The notes: generated from the letters alone by a model not told the origin. DNA of 64,000 bases from an uncultured Bacilli bacterium (GCA_944363525.1 CALVUF010000005.1:1-64000), one strand, 5' to 3'. Counted from the first letter of the stretch, positions 34,963-43,185 are shown. Numbers and translations are program-made.

Positions 34963-35540
34963 AGGCAGAGATAGATGGAGAGTTTGGCGATGGCTTTGGC
35001 CCGGTGGGAGACCGCGTCTTTCTCTTGCTCGCTCGCTTCCCCAAAGGCTTTATTGAGTTCGGTGGAGAAGAAGATCGGATCATAGCCAAAGCCATTGGAC
35101 CCTTTGGGTTCGCTTAATATTTCCCCAGGGCAATCCCCTTCGAAATAGAGGGGCTTCTTGTCTTTCTCCAATAAGCAGATGCAGCAATGGAAATGGGCTT
35201 TACGGTCCTTACCTTGGAGTTTCTTATTCAGGTCTTCGTAAGCGGACGGATACCCACCGAGGGAAGAGGCGTAGCGAGCGCTGTATAGGCCAGGGAAGTC
35301 ATCTAAGGCATCGATGCATAAACCCGAGTCATCGGCGATGACGGGGATATTGACGTATTCGCTTAAGGCTTGGGCTTTCAACAAGGAATTTTCCCGGAAG
35401 GTCTTGCCGGTTTCCTCGACCTCGATTTCGATCCCGAGGTCGCTCGGGCAATAGATCAGATACCCTTTGGGGGCGAGGATGTCGCGATACTCCTTGAGTT
35501 TCCCTTTGTTGTTGGTCGATAGCAGCAATGGCTTATTCAT
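34959..35540 (-). CDS. rdgB: RdgB/HAM1 non-canonical purine NTP pyrophosphatase
   Basis: The protein has 193 residues, the normal length. Family motifs are STNNKGKLKEY (N-terminal substrate loop), ETGKTFRENSLLKA, IADDSGLCIDAL, PGLYSARY, GFGYDPIFF and SHRAKA near the end. It hydrolyses ITP, dITP and XTP to the monophosphate, keeping them out of DNA and RNA. It overlaps the upstream acetyltransferase gene by 8 bp and is translationally coupled to it. Confidence 0.95.
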   Translation of the reverse strand: MNKPLLLSTNNKGKLKEYRDILAPKGYLIYCPSDLGIEIEVEETGKTFRENSLLKAQALSEYVNIPVIADDSGLCIDALDDFPGLYSARYASSLGGYPSAYEDLNKKLQGKDRKAHFHCCICLLEKDKKPLYFEGDCPGEILSEPKGSNGFGYDPIFFSTELNKAFGEASEQEKDAVSHRAKAIAKLSIYLCL

Positions 35541-36030
35541 CCTTTAACTCCTTCTGATAGAGATTGAATTGATAATATGGCTCTTCCCCTTCTCCGACTT
35601 TGGCATAGCATAGGCTCGTGTAGTAGGCGTAGAGTTTGGAAGAGGTTCGCATCGAGTCGAGGCGGGTATATTGGCAGCCGTTCTCTTTGGCGTACTCTTC
35701 GAGCCGCTTCAGCAAAAGGCGGCCGGCGCCATGAATGGCGGGATCCCCGGCTAGGCAATGGATATAGAGGGCCTTATCCTCCCTCTTCCCCCAACGGGGA
35801 TCTTCGTCCAAGATAACGGCGGAGGCCAACAATTCTCCATCCTCTTCAAGCCCGACTAATTGATGGGCTTCCGCCTTCACGAGGAAATAGCTTTCGGGGT
35901 AGGCTTTATCGTATTCCCCTCTGACCCATTGATGGATACGGTTTTGTTCCATCCAATCCATCCTTTCTTGGATTAGTTCATAAGCCTGGTGGGCTTGGTT
36001 GGGGTGAAGGAATATCAACTTCGTTTCCAT
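35533..36030 (-). CDS. GNAT-family N-acetyltransferase
   Basis: The protein has 165 residues from ATG 36030 (METKLIFLHPNQ). The family pattern shows in LASAVILDED (beta-4), YIHCLAGDPAIHGAGRLLLKRLEEYAKENG (acetyl-CoA site with HGAGRLLL) and LYAYYTSLCYAKVGEGEEPY at the end. The substrate is unknown. An ATG 33 nt upstream would add residues unlike the family. It is operonic with rdgB. Confidence 0.85.
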   Translation of the reverse strand: METKLIFLHPNQAHQAYELIQERMDWMEQNRIHQWVRGEYDKAYPESYFLVKAEAHQLVGLEEDGELLASAVILDEDPRWGKREDKALYIHCLAGDPAIHGAGRLLLKRLEEYAKENGCQYTRLDSMRTSSKLYAYYTSLCYAKVGEGEEPYYQFNLYQKELKDE

Positions 36031-36103
36031 AGACGGGGCCACTTTATCCTTAAAAGGAGGCAAAGGGAAGCCTGATTTGAAAAAGTCCGATGAAATCGGC
36101 TAC

Positions 36104-36166
36104 TTCGCAAGGCACTTCGCATAAATTTCGCATGCTACTTCGCATGAATTTCGCATCACTTCGCAT
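36104..36166. repeat. Six TTCGCA(T) motifs spaced 10-12 bp
   Basis: TTCGCA starts at 36104, 36116, 36127, 36139, 36150 and 36160. The block reads as about 2.5 copies of a 23-bp unit (ATGCGAAATTCATGCGAAGT plus 3 nt on the minus strand). It lies in the 230-bp gap between the RNA ligase stop and the acetyltransferase start. Confidence 0.65.
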
Positions 36167-36295
36167 GGTCGGTTTTGGTCTCCCGTCTTTGTTTTGAAAC
36201 ACGTTCAATAACAAGAAAACCCGGCTAGCAAAGGAAAAATAAGCCCGCAAAAGCCTTATCTTTGCCAGAAATTCCTTTGTTAACCGGGGGCCGAC

Positions 36296-37285
36296 TCAAT
36301 ATCCGAGCGCGCTTTTTAGGGCGTCAGCATAAAGTCGTTGCAGGTTCTTGAAGTTGATCGGCTTGGCTTTGGCTTCTTTAATGAAGTCGAAGATGTTGTC
36401 CTTGATGAACTCGTGGTAGGAATTCATCAAGAGTTCACCGAAGTTCCGCATCGAGAAGGGCGCGCCCTTAACTTCTTCGAACTTGCATTTTTCCTTCTTG
36501 GCAAATTCGACGTTGAAGTGCTTGCCGATCAAGGCAGGCTCAATCTCGAAGTCCTCATCCTGGGGCTTCGGCAAGTTGAGTTTGACCTTCTTCCGGTCTT
36601 GCTTGATCTGGAGGAAGTCAGCGAAGACGACCTTACCCCAAACGACTCGGTTATAGGCGTTGCGATAGTGGTAGTTCTTGAAGATGATCCCTTCGCCGAT
36701 ATTCCCTTCTTTGGTGAGGTAGACGTAGTCTTTATGCTCCTCAACGTATTGTTTGACCTGCTCTAAGGTGTAGTCCTTGATCTTGTCTAAACAAGGGATA
36801 TACATAAGAGCCGGGCCTTCAAGCTTATTGACCTCATCGATCAAAGTCGAGTATTCCTCGTAGGGGAGGTAACGGTCTTGAACCAGTTCCTTCTTCCCGT
36901 CTTTTTCAATCTCTTTGTAAAGGACGATGTCAAAGATGTAGTACTGGTTCCAAGCCTCCAACTGATAGTACTTTATGGTGTGGGGGACCAGCCATTCGCC
37001 GTAGATCGTGGCATTGGGCCCAAGTTTCTCGAAGAGGGCTAAAAACTTCTTCTCCCTCTCTTTAACGTAGGCCAATAAGCCACGATCGGTCTTGTCGATC
37101 CCATCGAAATCCCGGTTGCGGCCTCCAACCACCAATTTGCGGTTGACCTCATCGTAACGGACCAGGCAGTTGCAGCCATCGATTTTGGGGTAGACGTAGA
37201 CTTCCCCGTGGAAAAGCCCGGCTAAATCAGGGGATTCGATCAGGAAGTTGATCTTCTCGATGTGCTGATAGTTCCGACGGTTCAT
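36296..37285 (-). CDS. RNA ligase family protein
   Basis: The protein has 329 residues from ATG 37285, preceded by AAGGAGGG. The nucleotidyltransferase lysine is K34 in motif I (VYPKIDGCN). Further motifs are NRDFDGID, ATIYGEWLVPHTI (motif III/IIIa), NIGEGIIFKNY (motif IV) and WGKVVFADFLQIK (motif V). It should join RNA ends using ATP. The C-terminal ~100 residues are helical and unassigned, and the overall size fits Rnl-type RNA repair ligases. No kinase/phosphatase or methyltransferase partner lies next to it, so whether it repairs tRNA or joins other ends is unknown. Confidence 0.85.
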   Translation of the reverse strand: MNRRNYQHIEKINFLIESPDLAGLFHGEVYVYPKIDGCNCLVRYDEVNRKLVVGGRNRDFDGIDKTDRGLLAYVKEREKKFLALFEKLGPNATIYGEWLVPHTIKYYQLEAWNQYYIFDIVLYKEIEKDGKKELVQDRYLPYEEYSTLIDEVNKLEGPALMYIPCLDKIKDYTLEQVKQYVEEHKDYVYLTKEGNIGEGIIFKNYHYRNAYNRVVWGKVVFADFLQIKQDRKKVKLNLPKPQDEDFEIEPALIGKHFNVEFAKKEKCKFEEVKGAPFSMRNFGELLMNSYHEFIKDNIFDFIKEAKAKPINFKNLQRLYADALKSALGY

Positions 37286-37305
37286 GGTTTTCCCTCCTTG
37301 AAGCA

Positions 37306-37500
37306 TAATTAAAACGCGATACGGCTGAGGCTAATTAAACATATTTGAACGCAGTATGTTGCCATATCGCGCATAGAAATAATAGGATTATCAAAAGGAA
37401 TATTCAAGAAGCAAAAAGCAAATTTATGTTACCCAAAGGATAATATGCCTAATTGAACGTTAAAAATTAGCGATTTTACAAAAGTGATTACGATGTTGCT
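37306..37500. other. AT-rich intergenic stretch
   Basis: The stretch upstream of the RNA ligase gene has a spaced inverted repeat (CGCGATA near 37315 with TATCGCG near 37364). I see no gene here. It runs into the candidate RNA at 37535. Confidence 0.4.
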
Positions 37501-37528
37501 TTGATGGATAATGCTTAAGAGGTATAGT
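37501..37528 (+). promoter_or_regulatory. Promoter of the candidate ncRNA
   Basis: TTGATG (37501-37506), 16 nt, TATAGT (37523-37528). No open reading frame of note follows before the terminator at 37847. Confidence 0.5.
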
Positions 37529-37534
37529 GTTGAT

Positions 37535-37869
37535 GGTGGTTCGGGTGGCTAGCTGGTATGGCTAGTCATCTTTTTTGTTTTCAGCACCTCGTGGTGAAGC
37601 CTGATTGGCGTTGCTAGCCTAACAACCCACGAAGCGCTAATATGAACTCCGTCATGGTTGATTAATCGGTTGGGTGGTCCTCCGCTTTTCGTATATCGCT
37701 TCCTGGTTTGCCTGTTTCGTTCCGGGATATTGACTATGTTTTCCTTGAGGGATAAAAAGGTAGTCCAGCTGGGTAACCAGGCTGGTAACCGCGTTGGGAA
37801 CCGAGCTAGCGCTTAAGCGTGATGCAAGCACGCCGGCCCGACTGGGAAAGCCGCTTGTCGGCTTTTTTA
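37535..37869 (+). ncRNA. Candidate ~335-nt structured RNA, unassigned
   Basis: The transcript predicted between the promoter at 37501 and the terminator at 37847 has many self-complementary parts: CTAGC..GCTAG near 37550 followed by a T-run, CACC-TCGT-GGTG near 37587, GGTAACC repeats near 37770-37790, GCGTG..CACGC near 37818. The longest frames on either strand are poor. It lacks the diagnostic cores I would expect of RNase P RNA, tmRNA and SRP RNA (for example GGAAG plus AGCA in the SRP S-domain). The early hairpin with TTTTTT could be an attenuator, making a shorter RNA. Confidence 0.45.
37847..37869 (+). terminator. Rho-independent terminator
   Basis: AAGCCG (37848-37853) pairs with CGGCTT (37859-37864), followed by TTTTT. 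It ends the candidate ncRNA. Confidence 0.75.
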
Positions 37870-37988
37870 TTAGAAATTCTATTCGGCTCACTTTGGTATT
37901 TTGCTAAATTGCCCCCATCCCGATGGGCAGGAAACCACAAGAGTCAAAGATATCCTCAATCGTCGATTCGAACCATGAAAGAATAAGT

Positions 37989-38010
37989 AAAACCCCGATT
38001 TAATCGGGGT
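37989..38010 (-). terminator. Terminator of the tRNA pair
   Basis: On the minus strand CCCCGATT and AATCGGGG form the stem and TTTT follows. It lies 10 nt past the tRNA-Gly 3' end. Confidence 0.8.
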
Positions 38011-38020
38011 AATTCGCGGT

Positions 38021-38094
38021 TGGAGCAGGTGACGGGAATCGGACCCGCATGACCGCCTTGGAAGGGCGGTGTTCTGCCACTGAACTACACCTGC
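38021..38094 (-). tRNA. tRNA-Gly (anticodon TCC)
   Basis: A 74-nt cloverleaf. The acceptor stem GCAGGTG pairs with CACCTGC, the discriminator is T and CCA is encoded. The anticodon arm CCGCC-CTTCCAA-GGCGG gives TCC. The T-loop GTCCGATTC is normal. Confidence 0.95.
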
Positions 38095-38098
38095 AAGC

Positions 38099-38175
38099 TG
38101 GCGGACCATACGGGATTCGAACCCGTGATCTCTTCCGTGACAGGGAAGCATGTTAGGCCGCTACACCAATGGTCC
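38099..38175 (-). tRNA. tRNA-Asp (anticodon GTC)
   Basis: A 77-nt cloverleaf with acceptor GGACCAT/ATGGTCC, discriminator G and encoded CCA. The anticodon arm CTTCC-CTGTCAC-GGAAG gives GTC. The T-loop GTTCGAATC is standard. It is 4 nt upstream of tRNA-Gly and cotranscribed with it. Confidence 0.95.
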
Positions 38176-38259
38176 GTAGCGGGCATAACTATATCACAAG
38201 CCACCCCCTAGTCAAAAAGGAATTGGCGCTTATTCTCGGTGGCTTACTTTTAGGCGTGT

Positions 38260-38265
38260 TAAAAT
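38260..38265 (+). promoter_or_regulatory. Extended -10 element for the 38272 lipoprotein
   Basis: TGT immediately precedes TAAAAT, which ends 6 nt before ATG 38272. No good -35 and no Shine-Dalgarno are visible, so a leaderless message from an extended -10 promoter is likely. Confidence 0.45.
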
Positions 38266-38271
38266 GCCCAT

Positions 38272-38961
38272 ATGCGGAAAACCTTTATCCTTTGCTTTCT
38301 CCTTCCTCTCTATGCCTGTACCGGCACTGGGGTCAAAGGCGGCTATTCGGTGGATTCCGAGCAATTCCAGGCGGCCTTCGCCAATTTCGATGGGCCTTTC
38401 GTCTTTTCCTGCGAGGGCCAATACGATCTGGCCGCCGGCGACCATAGCGAGGCCCTAACCGGCGACTTCGCTTTTACCGTGACCATCGATCAAGGGAAAG
38501 GGACCGACGTCACCTTGAGCGGCACCAACAATGGGGTTAAAAGCGAGAAACGGATCTATGACCGTATCACCAACGAGGGAAAGATGGTCTATACCTATGA
38601 AAACGGGGAGGCGGTTAATAAATACCTCGCCCATTCGGGAACCGGGTCATCCGGCGTCTACCTCGCCCTGCTGCATACCTATTCTTTATTGGACTATGAA
38701 TTCATTGATGGAAAGTATGTCGCCGAGGCCCCGGCCGTCCCTTACCTCGCCGTCATGTCCGACGTCACCGTCCTCCCCGATGCCTTCCATATCGAGATCA
38801 GCTTCGATTCGAAGGCCCGGCTATATTCGATCCAGACGGTGGGGGAAGAGGCTATTCTGCCTGGCGATACAAAGGCGACGGTGAAGTCTTATCAAAGTCG
38901 GTTCAGCTTCCGTTATTCCGGGATCAAGCTCGCCGACTTCGATGAGACGGATTTCCAATAA
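38272..38961 (+). CDS. Lipoprotein, unrecognised family
   Basis: The protein has 229 residues. The signal MRKTFILCFLLPLYAC ends in a lipobox cysteine at residue 16. The mature part is beta-rich (FAFTVTIDQGKGTDVTLSG, KMVYTYENGEAVNKYL, FHIEISFDSKARLYSI) without known motifs. The overall look is of small LolA/DUF-type lipid- or peptide-binding lipoproteins, but I cannot place it. A broken paralogue lies at 39445. Confidence 0.8.
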   Translation: MRKTFILCFLLPLYACTGTGVKGGYSVDSEQFQAAFANFDGPFVFSCEGQYDLAAGDHSEALTGDFAFTVTIDQGKGTDVTLSGTNNGVKSEKRIYDRITNEGKMVYTYENGEAVNKYLAHSGTGSSGVYLALLHTYSLLDYEFIDGKYVAEAPAVPYLAVMSDVTVLPDAFHIEISFDSKARLYSIQTVGEEAILPGDTKATVKSYQSRFSFRYSGIKLADFDETDFQ

Positions 38962-39004
38962 GCCGCGAACCCCTTTTTAACTTAGAAGGCAAACGGGTGG
39001 CTCT

Positions 39005-39229
39005 TTATCGCAATTTGGAGTTAATATAATCGTAATCCAGCGGTATTTCGGCGTTGTCCGCCTTGTCGATTTCATCGGGGAGGTCCTCGCTGGCTTTGGC
39101 GATTACCAAACCAATTTTCCTGCATTCCCGTTTGTTGTTTCTCCAAAGGGTTTTAACGACTTGACCACTCGATGATATTACTGATGTGAGCTTAGAGCCA
39201 TATCGGCGGAATTCTTTGGTTCCTCTTGC
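39005..39229 (-). pseudogene. Coding remnant, unrecognised
   Basis: The minus strand is open from after a TAA at 39230-39232 to TAA 39005-39007. It reads like protein (GSKLTSVISSSGQVVKTLWR, then RECRKIGLVIAKASEDLPDE and IPLDYDYINSKLR). There is no ATG or GTG suited to a start. It is probably the tail of a lost gene. The rest of the 38961-39445 gap shows nothing. Confidence 0.35.
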
Positions 39230-39444
39230 TTATCGTTGCCTCGCTGGCCTTGATTGGATGGATGATAAAACGAATGACGCCGTAACTTTTTCGGCCATCG
39301 GCGGCCCGGATCGAGGATGCACTCGCCGGATTAATGTGCTTTCCGATTTCCGCTGTTTGCGAGTTCACCGGCTTCGATTCAACAAAAAGAGAGAAAAGCA
39401 GGTTAGCAAAACAAACTTAAATTCGACCTTTTCTATCTAATCTA

Positions 39445-40166
39445 ATGAAGCGTTTTGATAATATATGGTCCGTGCGAAAATATTTTCTCTTCCCTTCCTT
39501 ATTGCTTAACCTTACCGCCTGCACTGGGTTGGTCGGCTATTCGGTGAGCCCTGAGCAATTCGCTTCGGCCTTCGATTTCCAATACTCCCATTTCCATGTT
39601 TACGGGACGACCGAGTTCACGGTTGAGACGAGCATCAACGGCAAAATATCGACTAGCGAAACCAAGCAGACGGTTATCGGCAACCACACCCCTGAGGGCA
39701 GCGACGCCACCTTAGGCAAAACGGTTGATGGGAAGCTTACGACGAGCCGCCTATCAACGCGGAATAACGGTGATTGGTTCGACCTATATCAGTATAAGGA
39801 TGGCGATTTTTCGGAAGTTATAAAGTGAGTTACGACTTGGCGCTCGCCGCTTCGTTGGTCTACATAAGCAACCTCGATAGCTTGGATTATGAGTATCAGC
39901 TTGGATCCTATATTACCCATACCGAGGCTTATCCTTACTTAGCCGCCTCTATGGCTCTATCTGGGCAGGAAGTGGATGATGATGGTCCGTTTCGAATCGA
40001 AATCAAATTTGACTCGAAGGGTCGGCTTGGTTCCATTGAAGCCAAAGCCGAGGATGCCCCTTTGCTTTCGGTTGCAGGGGATTCGTTCGGTTTGGAGTCG
40101 ACCATCAAGCGGTACGCCCTCCGGTATGATTTCTCCTATTCCGGCGTCTCGTTGCTTTCGATATAA
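39445..40166 (+). pseudogene. Frameshifted paralogue of the 38272 lipoprotein
   Basis: The first frame (39445-39828) gives a lipoprotein signal ending LNLTAC followed by GYSVSPEQFASAFDF, which parallels GYSVDSEQFQAAFANF in the intact gene. It stops at TGA 39826-39828. The second frame (from 39825) continues the alignment with SYDLALAASLVYISNLDSLD and FRIEIKFDSKGRLGSIEA. A one-base shift at 39825 therefore splits one gene. Two overlapping genes seem less likely because the intact paralogue is a single frame. Confidence 0.7.
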
Positions 40167-40188
40167 AAAAGCCCCCTTGTGGGAGCCC
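40165..40188 (-). terminator. Terminator of the thioredoxin gene
   Basis: On the minus strand GCTCCC-ACAA-GGGGGC forms the stem, followed by TTTTTT, 5 nt after the trx stop. Confidence 0.75.
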
Positions 40189-40192
40189 TTGC

Positions 40193-40498
40193 TTAATAAC
40201 CCAAGAAAGCCAACAGGGATTCTTTCGGCCGGTAACCGGTGCTGGTGTTGATGATCTTCCCGTCTTGGTAGAGGACCAAGGTCGGGATCGAATAGACGTT
40301 GAGCTTGGCGGCCGGGGCCCCGACTTTGTCGACGTCGACTTTCAAGACCTTCAGCTCTGGGTGTTCCTCGGCGATCTCTTTGACGATGGGGGAGAGCATT
40401 TGGCAAGGCCCGCACCAGACGGCATAGAAGTCGACGAGGACTTTGCCAGAACTAGTCTCCTGCTCGTATTGTTCGTTGGTGGTGATTTCGATTTCCAT
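40193..40498 (-). CDS. trxA: Thioredoxin
   Basis: The protein has 101 residues from ATG 40498, with TAGGAGG upstream. The active site is WCGPC in VDFYAVWCGPCQM, cis-proline is in YSIPTLVLY, and the ending is typical. It reduces disulfides in cytosolic proteins; its reductase is not in the window. It lies 14 nt after the TraX-family gene, so it may share its message. Confidence 0.95.
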   Translation of the reverse strand: MEIEITTNEQYEQETSSGKVLVDFYAVWCGPCQMLSPIVKEIAEEHPELKVLKVDVDKVGAPAAKLNVYSIPTLVLYQDGKIINTSTGYRPKESLLAFLGY

Positions 40499-40512
40499 TT
40501 GGTTAATTCCTC

Positions 40513-41442
40513 CTACATGAATATTAGATAGAAAACCGCGTAAAGCAAAGCCAGATGCACTGGGAAGTAGGCGTATTCGAAGTAACGGAATCCCTTCGAG
40601 TCGTAACCTCGCTTCCCGGAATAGAAATAAAGGACGATGATGGCGAGTAGGCAATAAGACTCGGCCGACATCGATAAAGTCGCCCCGTTGACGTTATAGA
40701 CTGGGTCGAAAGCCCCAGAAGCCAAATAGGATAGCCCCCAGAAAGCGACGGTGACGATAAAGAAGAATATGAGCCCTAAGACATTGATGAGCCGCCGCCC
40801 GGTATAGGTCTCGGGGAAGAGCTCCTCGCTGATGCCAAGTTGTTCGCACATCCCTTTGCCCATCTTATAGGCTAAGGGGAAGGCAAAGTAGAAGCCTAAG
40901 GTAATGAGCAAAGCGAACACCGAATAAGCCGGCCGGAGGTAATAGGGGAGCCAGTTGACTGAGACATCGGCATAGTTCTCATAGACCCCGACGAAATAGC
41001 AAAGCAGGATAAAACCGATCGGGAGGAGGCTTAGAAGCTTCTTCCATTTTGGTAACCGTAAGCAATAAAGGACCAAGCCGCAGAAAAGGAGGTCACTTAA
41101 CGGATTGGTGATGGCCTCGGCCCCGGAGATGATCTCTAAGGGGGCATAGACCAAGATAATCTGCACGATCTCCACCAAAGCATAAACGCCAAGGATCCGC
41201 AGGATGTATTTTCCCCGGGCATGGGAATAACGCATGCCCTCCGCTAATAAGAAGGCGAAGATCGGGAAAGCGATCCGCCCAGCATAACGGAGGACCATGG
41301 CGGCGGTGTTCATCGTCTCCGGGTTAGCCGAGGAGCCGGCATACATCGAAAGGAAGAGGCCGATATGGTCAAGCGTCATGAAGACGATGGCGATGAGCTT
41401 GAGGACAAAGCCGGATAAAGGTAACTTGCGATTGTCGTCCAT
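40513..41442 (-). CDS. TraX-family membrane protein
   Basis: The protein has 309 residues from ATG 41442 with AAAGGA upstream. There are about 8 hydrophobic segments. The family signature is near the N-terminus: KLIAIVFMTLDHIGLFL, then LRYAGRIAFPIFAFLLAEG. TraX was first described in pilin acetylation of F plasmids, but chromosomal relatives in Firmicutes are acyltransferase-like proteins of unknown role. It sits 10 nt after the CPBP gene and forms an operon with it. Confidence 0.85.
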   Translation of the reverse strand: MDDNRKLPLSGFVLKLIAIVFMTLDHIGLFLSMYAGSSANPETMNTAAMVLRYAGRIAFPIFAFLLAEGMRYSHARGKYILRILGVYALVEIVQIILVYAPLEIISGAEAITNPLSDLLFCGLVLYCLRLPKWKKLLSLLPIGFILLCYFVGVYENYADVSVNWLPYYLRPAYSVFALLITLGFYFAFPLAYKMGKGMCEQLGISEELFPETYTGRRLINVLGLIFFFIVTVAFWGLSYLASGAFDPVYNVNGATLSMSAESYCLLAIIVLYFYSGKRGYDSKGFRYFEYAYFPVHLALLYAVFYLIFM

Positions 41443-41452
41443 AGGGTTCCTT

Positions 41453-42331
41453 TCAGATGAGTTGGATGAAGAAGGAGGCGGCGTTATAAAGGATGTGGGC
41501 GGTCGTTGACCCCTCAATCCCGAACTTGTCATAGCAGATGGACAAGGCGATCCCGCCGAATAGATAAGAGGGCAGATTGACCAATTCAACGATCATCGCC
41601 GTCCCGCCTTCGTTGAAGCAGCCGAAGTCGAAGTGGATGAAGGCGAAGATGATGATGGTGAGAATATAGGCCAATGGTTTGCCGAATCGAGCCAAGAAGG
41701 AGAAGAGCCCTGCTCGGTAGCCAAGTTCCTCGGTCACCGGCCCGATGATGGAGAGAAGGAAGAAGGCCCCGACTGGCACCGTTTCGATCATCGTATTGAG
41801 GACCGACTGGTTGGCGTTGTTGGTGGAACCGTCAATCCCTAAGAAAGCATAGACCGGGCTTATGACCAACAAGGAATAAACGATCCCGACGATGAATAGG
41901 CTGATGGCGAACACGATGCCGATCAAGACATTTTTATAACGCTTGAACCGTTCGAAGTAGGACCTCCAGTCCTTAAAGAGGATAAGCCCCATCGATAGGA
42001 GGACCAATAAATAGGCGATGAGCATGTAGACGAAGTTCACCGAGCCCGAAGAAAGATAGGCGTTTAATTGGTCGCTGTCCCAGCCAGGATTCTGCCCTTT
42101 GACCACCGCGACTAAGATTAGAGCGACGATCTCGGAGAAGATCGATAAGCCAATTAGCGAGCAGGCCAATAAGCCGATCTGCTTATAGACATTAAGCGGC
42201 AGAAAATCCTTGAAGATGACCCGGGCCCGGGTATCGGGATTCGGGGTCCCGCATTCAGGGCAACGAACCGCTTGAGGGTCGAGCTTATGATGGCAGTGAG
42301 GGCAACTGGTCGGTCGAAGATAGGTTTTCAC
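41453..42331 (-). CDS. CPBP-family membrane protease with N-terminal zinc ribbon
   Basis: The protein has 292 residues and starts at GTG 42331 (MKTYLRP). Cysteines CPHCHHK..CPECGT form a zinc ribbon in residues 11-28. About seven membrane helices follow. The CPBP/Abi motif 1 is GPVTEELGYRAGLF and motif 2 is FAFIHFDF; motif 3 (N-x3-D/H) may lie in the LYNAASFF region. Such proteins process prenylated or membrane proteins and often give bacteriocin self-immunity. A TATATT box ends 7 nt before the GTG, suggesting a leaderless start. Confidence 0.85.
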   Translation of the reverse strand: MKTYLRPTSCPHCHHKLDPQAVRCPECGTPNPDTRARVIFKDFLPLNVYKQIGLLACSLIGLSIFSEIVALILVAVVKGQNPGWDSDQLNAYLSSGSVNFVYMLIAYLLVLLSMGLILFKDWRSYFERFKRYKNVLIGIVFAISLFIVGIVYSLLVISPVYAFLGIDGSTNNANQSVLNTMIETVPVGAFFLLSIIGPVTEELGYRAGLFSFLARFGKPLAYILTIIIFAFIHFDFGCFNEGGTAMIVELVNLPSYLFGGIALSICYDKFGIEGSTTAHILYNAASFFIQLI

Positions 42332-42526
42332 GCGCGTTAATATATCATTAGTTTTGCTCCTTGCCTAAAGCCACCTTTGAACTGCGATTCAAAATCAATT
42401 CGACATATCCGGTTTTTGCGGGCTTTTCGAATCAAAAGTGCTTCCAAACGCCGATTTTGCCTTTTGTTTTGCCGCTAGAATTAGCCGATGTGACGTTTGG
42501 TGACGAAGGGAATTTGCTTGGCGGAC

Positions 42527-42532
42527 TATAAT
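42527..42532 (+). promoter_or_regulatory. -10 box for the XRE-type gene
   Basis: A perfect TATAAT ends 6 nt before ATG 42539. No convincing -35 or Shine-Dalgarno is seen. Confidence 0.5.
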
Positions 42533-42538
42533 ACCGGC

Positions 42539-43123
42539 ATGGCAATCGACAAAGAAAAATTGATTCAAGAAAGGCAGAAGCAAGGCTATACCCAGGAAAG
42601 CCTCGCCAGCGCCGTCTATGTCTCACGCAGCGCCATCGCCCAATACGAAAACGGGACCCGGCATCCAGGCAAGGAGACGGAGGAGCTGTTGGTTGAGAAA
42701 CTCGGCCCGGGCATTCTTAGCAGCAAAGAACCCCCGAGGGTCAAAGAACGGGTCCTCTTATCGGTCATTATGGTCGTGACCATTTTGATCCTGCTGATGT
42801 TCTTCCTCCCACTTTTCAAGGTCGTCGTCGATAACGCCTCAGGGCCCGGGTCTTGCGATGAGGATGGTTATTGCTATCCGATGTGCTATTCGATTTATGG
42901 CTACCGGAGCTTAGCCATCGGGCCGACGGTCGGCTATGTCTATGGGGCCATCGCCTCCGGATTGTTGATTTTGCTCCTTTCCGGTTTACGGCTGCTTGGA
43001 GCCATCAATTCCCGGAAGTTGGTTTATCTCATTCTTGGCATTTTGGGCGCCGGTTTCCTAACTTTAACCGGCTTAGCCATCGCCTTCGATCCGCTGGATT
43101 TGGTTGAAATTTTGCATTGCTAA
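42539..43123 (+). CDS. XRE-type DNA-binding membrane protein
   Basis: The protein has 194 residues. Residues 8-62 are a Cro/C1 helix-turn-helix (QERQKQGYTQESLASAVYVS, then RSAIAQYENGTRHP). Three hydrophobic segments follow (VLLSVIMVVTILILLMFF, TVGYVYGAIASGLLILL, KLVYLILGILGAGFLTL) with a short cysteine-containing loop (CDEDGYCYPMC) between the first two, probably outside. This HTH-plus-membrane layout is common in Firmicutes and may sense an envelope signal. It lies just upstream of the giant protein gene and may control it. Confidence 0.82.
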   Translation: MAIDKEKLIQERQKQGYTQESLASAVYVSRSAIAQYENGTRHPGKETEELLVEKLGPGILSSKEPPRVKERVLLSVIMVVTILILLMFFLPLFKVVVDNASGPGSCDEDGYCYPMCYSIYGYRSLAIGPTVGYVYGAIASGLLILLLSGLRLLGAINSRKLVYLILGILGAGFLTLTGLAIAFDPLDLVEILHC

Positions 43124-43149
43124 TACGCGTATAGGCGCGCACTTGGGTA

Positions 43150-43178
43150 TTGAGGTTTCGGTTTTCGCCCACCATAAT
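43150..43178 (+). promoter_or_regulatory. Promoter giving a leaderless start at 43186
   Basis: TTGAGG (43150-43155), 17 nt, CATAAT (43173-43178), 7 nt, ATG 43186. It decides the start: an upstream in-frame TTG at 43150 is the -35 box itself. Confidence 0.6.
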
Positions 43179-43185
43179 TACCCAT

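Noticed and set aside
37652-37891. Minus-strand protein over the candidate RNA
   Set aside because: No ribosome-binding site, low-complexity composition, and it runs against the promoter and terminator signals.
39825-40166. Independent small gene downstream of the lipoprotein paralogue
   Set aside because: It aligns with the C-terminal half of the intact paralogue and lacks a signal peptide, so it is the second half of one frameshifted gene.
42497-42538. Upstream alternative start for the XRE-type gene
   Set aside because: It would place the TATAAT box inside the coding region; ATG 42539 begins exactly at the helix-turn-helix domain.
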